64,000 nt of DNA. Origin: Edaphobacter sp. (lineage in GTDB: Bacteria; Acidobacteriota; Terriglobia; Terriglobales; Acidobacteriaceae). Shown one piece after another: positions 35,651 to 42,561 of this stretch. Location of the stretch: the NCBI RefSeq assembly GCF_028283685.1, contig NZ_JAPWKF010000002.1:94466-158465 (forward strand), given 5' to 3'. The notes under the pieces were generated by a model. The model ran no database searches. It was not told where the DNA came from and worked only from the letters and a program-made list of their open reading frames with translations. The stretch's first letter is position 1. Each line of letters begins with the position of its first letter. A program made the translations under genes and the position numbers.

Positions 35651-36381
35651 CGTCTCTCCAGAAGGTAACTTTGTTGATCGCGGTCGAAGCCGGTGACGGT
35701 AAGACCGGAGGCGAAGGCCTCTTCGAAGGCAAGACGCAGCTGGGACTGCGCAGCTGCGTCAGTTCGATCTTTTAGTGGTGGTAGAGGGATGCGGCACTCG
35801 GCTTTGGTGCCGGCGATGATCTCACCTGCAAGGGCGCGAAGTGCTCTCTCGCCTTGAAGGTCCCACTCGAGCAGCAATCTATCGGTTGGCAGCCCTGCAT
35901 GCAGCGGGCTCGCGGTGATGCCGTATATGTTGCGTATGTAGATGTGGCTGGTGGCACCAAGACGCACCAGGTTGAACCAGGCGTTACGGTCCTGCATCGG
36001 GTCGAAGGTCCAGTGCATGACGCTGAAGCCTGCGCGTAGAGCGTGCTCGCGCTGTGCGAGCTTGAGGGCGCGTCCGATGCCTGCGTTTTGCCACTCCGGC
36101 AGTACAGCGACGCGATGCGAATGGATGTGGCCCGGTTGCCGGTCGGCAAAGGCAAGCGAAAAACCGATCATACTGCCGTCGGGGGTAAACGCTCCGAGCA
36201 CCTGTCCCGAGAAGCGTTGCGCGACGACGAAGATGGGGCGCCCCTCTGCATCGAGATCACCGGCATTCCAGACGATCTTCTGCAGGTGGACCATGCCGTC
36301 CAGCTCCTCAAAGCTGCGGGGAGGGCGTATTTCGATGGGGGGTGATCCGGGTGACACAGGTGGATTCCTTTGTTGCAACAT
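35647..36381 (-). CDS. GNAT-family N-acyltransferase (candidate amino-acid N-succinyl/acetyltransferase)
   Basis: A 244-residue cytoplasmic acyltransferase. The acyl-CoA site is HSHRVAVLPEWQNAGIGRALK with Q98-N-A-G-I-G103. Downstream segments (MHWTFDPMQDRNAWFNLVRLGATSHIYIRNIYG) are typical of the GNAT group (COG3375-like, from memory) found beside N-succinylamino acid racemases. It overlaps the racemase start by 4 bases. In the known Geobacillus pathway a succinyl-CoA:D-amino-acid N-succinyltransferase of this superfamily feeds the racemase, and I infer the same here. The start codon lies inside a candidate RpiR operator (36375-36388). Confidence 0.85.
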   Translation of the reverse strand: MLQQRNPPVSPGSPPIEIRPPRSFEELDGMVHLQKIVWNAGDLDAEGRPIFVVAQRFSGQVLGAFTPDGSMIGFSLAFADRQPGHIHSHRVAVLPEWQNAGIGRALKLAQREHALRAGFSVMHWTFDPMQDRNAWFNLVRLGATSHIYIRNIYGITASPLHAGLPTDRLLLEWDLQGERALRALAGEIIAGTKAECRIPLPPLKDRTDAAAQSQLRLAFEEAFASGLTVTGFDRDQQSYLLERR

Positions 36382-36388
36382 TTGTTGT
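36375..36388. promoter_or_regulatory. Candidate RpiR operator 1 (GCAACATTTGTTGT)
   Basis: The 14-base element matches the GCAACrTTTGTTGC consensus at 13 of 14 positions. It overlaps the GNAT start codon and lies just downstream of the predicted transcription start of the leftward promoter (36404-36432), a position suited to repression. Confidence 0.6.
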
Positions 36389-36403
36389 CATCTTACCCGT
36401 CGA

Positions 36404-36432
36404 ATTCTAGGCAGAGAGCGAATCGCTGTCAA
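36404..36432 (-). promoter_or_regulatory. Sigma-70-type promoter for the GNAT-racemase operon
   Basis: On the minus strand, TTGACA (36427-36432) and TAGAAT (36404-36409) are separated by 17 bases, near-consensus. Transcription would start near 36397, giving a leader of only about 16 bases before the GNAT ATG. Confidence 0.65.
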
Positions 36433-36501
36433 TCCGTAATCTGCCCGTGCTTCGGCGATTTCTCTCGGTGGTAGCGCAACACCACTAGATTCATTCTTTG
36501 G

Positions 36502-36530
36502 TTGACATCCAAGCCATCTCCCCGCAGACT
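36502..36530 (+). promoter_or_regulatory. Putative sigma-70-type promoter for the permease operon
   Basis: TTGACA at 36502-36507 is followed after 17 bases by a weak -10, CAGACT (36525-36530). The candidate operator at 36563-36576 lies downstream, where bound repressor could block elongation or initiation. The -10 is poor, so an alternative start nearer 36550 is possible. Confidence 0.4.
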
Positions 36531-36562
36531 GTTCACATCGACGTGAAATAAATTATCCAATC

Positions 36563-36576
36563 GCAACGTTTGTTGC
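36563..36576. promoter_or_regulatory. Candidate RpiR operator 2 (GCAACGTTTGTTGC)
   Basis: Perfect 5-base arms GCAAC and GTTGC around a 4-base centre. It sits 69 bases before the permease ATG and is 13/14 identical to the element at 46023-46036 upstream of the TonB receptor. Confidence 0.65.
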
Positions 36577-36645
36577 GCTATTGCGAGGCGGGAGCGTGAA
36601 GCCTCTCTCGCGGACAGCGCAGCTCTCGTGAAGAGGCATCCTGAG

Positions 36646-38013
36646 ATGGTGGTGACGAAGCCGGAGGCTGGAAGCGAGAACGACACGGGGCTGCTGCGCG
36701 ACCTCACGATGAGGGATGGCGTCGCCATCGTAGCCGGTGCGGTGATCGGTTCGGGTATCTTCCTGGTACCCGGAGAGGTGGGGCTACGTGTCCCCGGTCT
36801 TGCCGCAGTGCTGGGAGTCTGGCTTCTGGGAGGGTTGCTGACGCTGGCAGGTGCATTATCACTTGCTGAATTGGGAAGTATGTTCCCTGCGGCTGGTGGA
36901 CTCTATACCTACCTGCGCGCGGTCTATGGACGGCCTGTCGGTTTTCTTTACGGCTGGCTGTTGCTCACGGTCATCAACACTGGCAGCATTGCAACGCTGG
37001 CTACAGGATTTAGCCTGTACGTCTCGCAGGTTGTAGCTGTCAGCGCAGGACAGCGGAAGCTACTGGCAGCTGGTGCGATTGTTGTCTTTACTGCGCTGAA
37101 TCTGATGAGTCTGCATCGTGCCAAGGTGGTGCAGAATCTGGGAACGGTGGCGAAGCTCGCGGGCATTGGGATGCTCGCGCTTGAGCTGTTTCTTCACGGC
37201 AGCACCACGCTGTTGCGCGAATCGATGCCAGGTGTTCGTCCGCTGACGATGACTGGTGTCGGAGTGGCGCTAGTCTCCGTGCTTTGGGCGTATGAGGGAT
37301 GGCACGTCGTCTCCTTTACGGCAGGCGAGTTTCGCAATCCGGCGCGAGATCTTCCCCGCAGCCTGGTGTTGGGGACGCTGATTGTCGTTGGCGTGTATAT
37401 GACATTGAACCTGGCCTACTACTCTGTGCTGTCGAATGCAAACGTAGCAGGTGCTCCAAGCACTGCGGTGCGGGCAATGCAGGCTGTGGGTGGGCCTGTA
37501 TTAGTGCGATTACTTTCGGGCGTCATCGTGGTGTCGATCCTGGTCTCGATCAACGGGCTGGTGCTAACCGGACCGCGCGTCTTCTATGCCATGGCGCATG
37601 ACGGCGTCTTTTTTCGCGCTCTGGGAAGGGTTTCAAAGCGCGGCCGCGTACCAGTGGCGGCTCTTCTGCTGCAGGGAGCGTGGGCTATTGGCCTGACGCT
37701 GACGGGGCAGTTTCATCAGTTGTACACGCTGGTGATCTCCTCGGCGTGGCTGTTCTATGGCCTGTCGGTAGCAGCTGTGCTGGTAATGCGTTGGAAGGAG
37801 CCGGAGCGGCCACGGCCGTTCCGCACGCCGTGGATGCCTTGGGTGCCTGCGCTGTTCGTGCTGGCCTCTGCCGGAATCGTGATCTCTTCGTTTATATCGA
37901 GCTGGCAGCACGCATTGATGGGGCTTGGCTTTCTTGTAATGGGCCTGCCGGTATACCTGCTGTTTGCGCGCCTCAACGGAAGAGGAGAGCAAGCAAGGGG
38001 CGAAAAGAGATAA
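36646..38013 (+). CDS. APC-superfamily amino acid permease
   Basis: A 455-residue inner-membrane transporter with about 12 helices. The first helix carries the family hallmark GAVIGSGIFLVPGEVG, followed by GGLLTLAGALSLAELGSMFPAAGGLYTYLRAVYG. I chose ATG 36646 with AAGAGG 9 bases upstream; a GTG at 36628 is possible but lacks a ribosome site. It is the first gene of the rightward operon that continues with PBP4, an M20 hydrolase, a D-aminoacylase-like protein and a serine hydrolase-VanX fusion. A role importing D- or L-amino acids released in the periplasm is inferred from that context. Confidence 0.9.
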   Translation: MVVTKPEAGSENDTGLLRDLTMRDGVAIVAGAVIGSGIFLVPGEVGLRVPGLAAVLGVWLLGGLLTLAGALSLAELGSMFPAAGGLYTYLRAVYGRPVGFLYGWLLLTVINTGSIATLATGFSLYVSQVVAVSAGQRKLLAAGAIVVFTALNLMSLHRAKVVQNLGTVAKLAGIGMLALELFLHGSTTLLRESMPGVRPLTMTGVGVALVSVLWAYEGWHVVSFTAGEFRNPARDLPRSLVLGTLIVVGVYMTLNLAYYSVLSNANVAGAPSTAVRAMQAVGGPVLVRLLSGVIVVSILVSINGLVLTGPRVFYAMAHDGVFFRALGRVSKRGRVPVAALLLQGAWAIGLTLTGQFHQLYTLVISSAWLFYGLSVAAVLVMRWKEPERPRPFRTPWMPWVPALFVLASAGIVISSFISSWQHALMGLGFLVMGLPVYLLFARLNGRGEQARGEKR

Positions 38014-38090
38014 AAACGGCAGCCCGCAGAAGCGGACCTGTAGGTTTTGTGGTGAAAGCGAGCAGACGAATGATGAAAGGAGTATGGACA

Positions 38091-39665
38091 ATGGGGTGGA
38101 CTAAGGGTGTTGTGGTTGGTGGAGTGCTGGCAGTGGCGGCGATGACGGCGTCGACAGTACAGGCTCAGACGCTGAATGAGACGGTGAAGCAGATTGTGGA
38201 GCGGCCGGAGTTCCGGCACTCGTACTTCGGCTTAGAGGTCTATTCGCTGAAGACGCATAAGGTGCTTTATACCTATAACGGCGACAAGCTCTTTACTCCG
38301 GGGTCGACTACCAAACTGTTGTCGGTAGGTACGGCGATGCACCTGCTGGGACAGGACTACCGCTTCCATACGGTGATCTATCGCACGGGCAAGGTGGTCA
38401 ACGGTACGTTGAAGGGAGACCTCGTGCTGGTAGCCGCCGGCGATCCGAATCTTTCGGGGCGTATGCAGGAGGACGGCACACTGGCGTACACCAAGGAAGA
38501 TCACTCCTATGGCGGATTCGATGCGACTGTGGTGGCGGGGGATCCCGTGGCGCCGCTACGCTCGTTTGCCGATCAGATTGCGAAGTCCGGAATCCGCAAG
38601 GTCGATGGCCGCGTGCTGATTGATATCAGCCTGTTTCCGGAGGGAGAGCGCGAGGGTGGCTCGAACGTCGTGATATCGCCGATCGTTGTGAACGACAACG
38701 TTGTGGACTGGACATCAACGCCGGGTGCAAAGGTAGGCGATCCGGTGACGTTGAAGACAGCTCCTGAGGCTCCTTTTCTGCACTTTGTGAACAAGGCGAC
38801 TACAGCAAAGGAGGGGACGGAGCCGACGATCGACAGCTCGGTGAAGGAGAGCCCGGATGGATCGCTTGAGATTACCGTGACGGGAGAGCTGCCGCTTGGA
38901 CGAGGCAATCTGCTTGGCAGTACGCCCGTGCCTGTGCCATCGCACTTCGCGCAGAAGATGCTGGTTGCGGTGCTGGAGCAGAAGGGCATTACCGTCGCAA
39001 ACAAGAGCGTCAGTTTCCCGGCCTCGACGGAAAGTTACAAGGCGTTCTATACGCCAGACAATAAGGTTGCGGAACACGTCTCTGCGCCGTTGAGCGAGGA
39101 TGCAAAGGTGACGTTGAAGGTCAGCCAGAATCTGCACGCTGCGATGATGCCCTATCTGGTCGGCGCCTTGATTGGAAAGGCAACGGACAAGATCGATCGC
39201 AAGGGCTTCGATCTGGAGCACGACATGCTGCAGGGGGCGGGACTTGATCTCAGTGGCGCCGCACAGAGCGACGGCGCAGGCGGCTCTGCGTACTTTACGC
39301 CGGACTTCATGGTGCACTATCTTGCCTGGTACTCTGAGCAGCCTGAGGCGAAGGTCTTCCACGATGCGCTGCCGATTCTTGGCAAGGACGGGTCGTTGTT
39401 CAACATTCAGACGCAATCACCTGCGGTGGGCAAGGTCTTTGCCAAGACGGGTACGTATGCGATTGAGGACAAGCTTAACCATGGCCTGCTGATTACCGGC
39501 AAAGGACTTGCAGGATATACGGTGACTTCGGATGGTGAGCCAGTGGCGTTTGCCACGTATCTGAACTTTGTTCCGGTGCCGCTTTCGACCGATGCGATAA
39601 CGCGCGTCGCAGGACAGACACTGGGCGAGATTGCGGCTGCGATCAATCAACAGAAGAGTCACTGA
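38091..39665 (+). CDS. dacB: D-alanyl-D-alanine carboxypeptidase / endopeptidase, PBP4 (DacB) type
   Basis: A 524-residue periplasmic penicillin-binding protein. I chose ATG 38091 because AAGGAG lies 8 bases upstream and it begins a signal peptide (VVVGGVLAVAAMTASTVQAQ). Catalytic motifs are complete: Ser72-TTK75 in FTPGSTTKLLSVG, SQN in LKVSQNLHAAMM and KTG in FAKTGTYAI. The long insert between SxxK and SxN is the normal PBP4 layout. The enzyme removes terminal D-Ala from stem peptides or cuts D-Ala-mDAP cross-links. It follows the permease by 77 bases in an operon whose other members handle D-amino acids and dipeptides, so released D-Ala is a likely substrate of the pathway. Confidence 0.93.
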   Translation: MGWTKGVVVGGVLAVAAMTASTVQAQTLNETVKQIVERPEFRHSYFGLEVYSLKTHKVLYTYNGDKLFTPGSTTKLLSVGTAMHLLGQDYRFHTVIYRTGKVVNGTLKGDLVLVAAGDPNLSGRMQEDGTLAYTKEDHSYGGFDATVVAGDPVAPLRSFADQIAKSGIRKVDGRVLIDISLFPEGEREGGSNVVISPIVVNDNVVDWTSTPGAKVGDPVTLKTAPEAPFLHFVNKATTAKEGTEPTIDSSVKESPDGSLEITVTGELPLGRGNLLGSTPVPVPSHFAQKMLVAVLEQKGITVANKSVSFPASTESYKAFYTPDNKVAEHVSAPLSEDAKVTLKVSQNLHAAMMPYLVGALIGKATDKIDRKGFDLEHDMLQGAGLDLSGAAQSDGAGGSAYFTPDFMVHYLAWYSEQPEAKVFHDALPILGKDGSLFNIQTQSPAVGKVFAKTGTYAIEDKLNHGLLITGKGLAGYTVTSDGEPVAFATYLNFVPVPLSTDAITRVAGQTLGEIAAAINQQKSH

Positions 39666-39758
39666 TCAAATGGGTGGACGAATGGGGCGCTCGATGCTAA
39701 CCGCAGGGCGATATTGTGGTCGCGATCGAGTGCCCCACCAGGGAGATGGAGCCGTTCG

Positions 39759-40904
39759 ATGGAAGAGAAGATAGAGGCACGGCTGCTGAGAGTGGCGGAA
39801 GCAGCAAAGCCAACGATCCTGAGCCGCACCAGGGAACTGGTGGAGATCGAATCTCCTTCAAGCAGCGCCGAGGCGGTTAACCGTGCTACGGCACTGGTGG
39901 CGGAGTGGTGCCGCACGTTGGGAGCCCGCGTGCGCCTGCATCGCAGCAAGGGTTACGGCGATTCGTTGGAGGCGCGTTTTGGGCCTGTTCGCTCAAAGTT
40001 GGCGCCAATCCTGCTGTTGGGACATCTCGACACCGTGTGGGATCACGGCACGCTGAAGACGATGCCGTGGAGTGTGAAGAATGGTCGTGTGAGCGGTCCC
40101 GGCGTGCTGGATATGAAGGCCGGCGTTGCAATGGCGATTACGGCTATCGAGATGCTGCTGGAGGAATGTCTGCTGCAGCGGCCTGTGATTCTTTTGCTGC
40201 ACGCAGATGAAGAGATCGGCAGTCCGGGTTCGCGCACGCTGACAGAAAAGATTGCGGCAGCATGTAGTGCTGTGTACGTGCTGGAGCCAGCGCAGGGACC
40301 AGAGGGAGCCTACAAGACGGCGCGCAAGGGAGTCGGGCTCTTTGAGCTGAAGGTGCAGGGTATTGCCTCGCACGCTGGTGTGGACTTTGCCGCTGGTCAT
40401 AGCGCTGTGTTGGAGCTGGCGTGGCAGCTGGAGAGTATTGCAGCTCTGACGAATCTCAAGACAGGAGTGACGGTGAATCCTGGGCTGATCCATGGCGGTA
40501 CGCGATCGAATGTTGTAGCGGCAGAGGCAGAGGCCGTAATTGACGTGCGTATTCCACGTGTGCGTGACGGCGTACAGATTGAGCGTAGACTTCGCGCTCT
40601 GAAGCCGAGAGATAAGGCCTGCAGCCTGATGCTGACGGGAGAGATCAATCGCCCTCCCATGGAGAGAGGCCGAGGGACTGTGGCGCTGTTCCGCCGAGCA
40701 CAGAAGGCGGCGCGAGACATGGGGTTTGTGCTGACAGAGGCTGCAACTGGCGGCGGCAGTGACGGCAACTTCACCGCCGGACTTGGTATTCCGACGCTGG
40801 ACGGTATGGGAGCGGTCGGCGGCGGAGCACATGCTGTGACGGAGCATCTGCAGGAGAGTTGCCTTGCACCGCGCACAGCCTTGCTTGCTTGCATGATGTT
40901 GTAG
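39759..40904 (+). CDS. M20-family metallohydrolase (carboxypeptidase G2/ArgE-like)
   Basis: A 381-residue cytoplasmic zinc hydrolase. I chose ATG 39759 (GGGAG upstream), as the 15 extra residues from 39714 show no family content. Metal and catalytic residues are visible: GHLDTVW (His89, Asp91), VLDMK (Asp118), ADEEIG (Glu151/152), a dimerisation-domain GIASHAGVD and a C-terminal His in GGGAHAVTE. M20 enzymes split N-acyl amino acids or dipeptides. In the known racemase pathway an M20 hydrolase removes the succinyl group from the L-product, which makes the D-to-L conversion irreversible. I infer that role here; general aminoacylase or glutamate carboxypeptidase activity is an alternative. Confidence 0.9.
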   Translation: MEEKIEARLLRVAEAAKPTILSRTRELVEIESPSSSAEAVNRATALVAEWCRTLGARVRLHRSKGYGDSLEARFGPVRSKLAPILLLGHLDTVWDHGTLKTMPWSVKNGRVSGPGVLDMKAGVAMAITAIEMLLEECLLQRPVILLLHADEEIGSPGSRTLTEKIAAACSAVYVLEPAQGPEGAYKTARKGVGLFELKVQGIASHAGVDFAAGHSAVLELAWQLESIAALTNLKTGVTVNPGLIHGGTRSNVVAAEAEAVIDVRIPRVRDGVQIERRLRALKPRDKACSLMLTGEINRPPMERGRGTVALFRRAQKAARDMGFVLTEAATGGGSDGNFTAGLGIPTLDGMGAVGGGAHAVTEHLQESCLAPRTALLACMML

Positions 40905-40929
40905 AGGCATCGATCGAGAAGGAGAACGA

Positions 40930-42561
40930 ATGATTGGCAAACTTGCTCTGACTGTGATGTTCGCATTGCCACCTCTTGCGGCGGTGTCGCAGCAACCTGC
41001 CTACGACGTCGTGATTCGCAACGGACGCGTGTTGGATGGCAGCGGGAGTCCTTGGATTGCGGCCGATGTCGCAATCGCACACGGTCGCTTTGTCAAGATC
41101 GGCAGAGTGGAGGGCAAAGGGCGTAGAGAAATCGATGCAAAGGGGTTGTATGTCTCACCGGGCTGGATCGACGCGATGGACCAGAGCGGAGCGACGCTGC
41201 TGAAGAACGGTCTTGCTGACAATAAGGTGCGTGAAGGGGTAACGACGGCGATTGCAGGGGAGAGCGGGGCGCCGGTTCCTGCCGAGCAGCTGGCGAGTTA
41301 CTTTGCGCAGCTGAATAGGCAGGGTATCTCGATCAACTTCGGCACATATTACAGCGAAGAACAGGCACGCATCGCGGTGCTCGACCACAGCACGCGTGTA
41401 CCGAGCGCTGAAGAATTAGGGCGCATGAAGACGCTGATGGCGACCGCGATGAAGGGCGGCGCGAGGGGCATGACGACGGCGCTAATCTATCCGCCCGGTA
41501 GCTTTGCGCAGACGCCGGAGCTGATAGCGATGGCAAGCGTCGCCGGTCAGTACGGCGGTATCTATGCAAGCCATGTTCGTGATGAGGGCGCAGGTGTCCT
41601 GAGCGGCGTGGACGAGCTGATCGAGATCTCCGAGAAGGCGCACCTGCCGGGAGAGATCTTCCACGTGAAGGTGGCCTACAAGCCGGACTGGGGGCGCAGC
41701 ATGCAGCTGATCGGGGAACATGTAAATGCTGCGCGGGCCCGTGGCGTTGAGGTCGCAGCTGACATGTACTTGTATGACGCTGGTGGAACGTGGCTGCAAG
41801 CGACCATTCCCTCATGGGCCTTTGAAGGGGGAGAGGAGAAGCTGAAGGAACGCCTTAAAGATCCGACTATTCGGGCGCGTCTGAAGCGTGAGCAGCAGGT
41901 TGGCTCTCCGGGCTGGTGGAACATCCTTACGGCAGCGGGTGGGTGGGATGGAATTATGCTGTCCGACGCAACGCAGCCGCAGAACAGAAAATATCTGGGC
42001 AAGAGCATGGTCGAGATCGCGAAGGATCGCAACAGTGATCCTGCCGATGCGGCCTTCGATCTTGTGGCCGAGGAGGGAGCGGGGCTGCAGGCCGTTTATC
42101 ACATGATGAGTGAGCAGGATGTACAGACGGCGTTGCGTTTCCCCTGGACGAGCATTGGATCGGATGCCGGAAGTTCGGAGGTGGCGGGTGGAGCTTCGGA
42201 CCTGAATCATCCCCGTGCTTATGGAAACTTCCCGCGACTGATCGCGCGATATGTCCGCGAACAGCATGTGCTCACGCTCGAAGAAGCCGTGCGAAAGATG
42301 ACGGGCTGGCCAGCAGAGCGCTTTCGCCTGGAGGGTCGCGGTCTGATTCGTGAAGGAATGTGGGCTGATGTCACGATGTTCAACTACGACACGATCCAGG
42401 ACACATCAACCTATGAGAAACCAGTGAGCTACCCGAAGGGTATCGAATACGTGTTGGTGAATGGTGAAGTTGTGGTCGAGCACGAGCAGCACACCGGTGC
42501 TAAGCCCGGCGAGGTGCTCTATGGCCCTGGCTACGAGGCAAAGAATGGAGGCACGCGATGA
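40930..42561 (+). CDS. N-acyl-D-amino-acid deacylase-like amidohydrolase, exported
   Basis: A 543-residue amidohydrolase with a short signal (KLALTVMFALPPLAAVSQ). It shows the D-aminoacylase layout: YDVVIRNGRVLDGSG, VSPGWID, REGVTT, IYASHVRDEG, IFHVKVAYK, IGSDAGSS and a C-terminal REGMWADVTMFN. However, the metal-binding HxH after PGWID is replaced (residues 81-86 read DAMDQS), and the Cys of GNCG is replaced by Glu111 (AGESG). The remaining His and Asp ligands are present. It may use a single metal or act on a different amide. It overlaps the start of the next gene by 4 bases. Periplasmic release of D-amino acids is inferred. Confidence 0.85.
   Translation: MIGKLALTVMFALPPLAAVSQQPAYDVVIRNGRVLDGSGSPWIAADVAIAHGRFVKIGRVEGKGRREIDAKGLYVSPGWIDAMDQSGATLLKNGLADNKVREGVTTAIAGESGAPVPAEQLASYFAQLNRQGISINFGTYYSEEQARIAVLDHSTRVPSAEELGRMKTLMATAMKGGARGMTTALIYPPGSFAQTPELIAMASVAGQYGGIYASHVRDEGAGVLSGVDELIEISEKAHLPGEIFHVKVAYKPDWGRSMQLIGEHVNAARARGVEVAADMYLYDAGGTWLQATIPSWAFEGGEEKLKERLKDPTIRARLKREQQVGSPGWWNILTAAGGWDGIMLSDATQPQNRKYLGKSMVEIAKDRNSDPADAAFDLVAEEGAGLQAVYHMMSEQDVQTALRFPWTSIGSDAGSSEVAGGASDLNHPRAYGNFPRLIARYVREQHVLTLEEAVRKMTGWPAERFRLEGRGLIREGMWADVTMFNYDTIQDTSTYEKPVSYPKGIEYVLVNGEVVVEHEQHTGAKPGEVLYGPGYEAKNGGTR

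Noticed and set aside
34559..35668. 369-codon open frame on the plus strand
   Set aside because: Exactly antisense to the racemase, whose active-site residues are all in place.
37680..38090. N-terminal extension of the PBP4 frame into the permease gene
   Set aside because: The extension overlaps the permease coding region out of frame; ATG 38091 has a ribosome site and a proper signal peptide.
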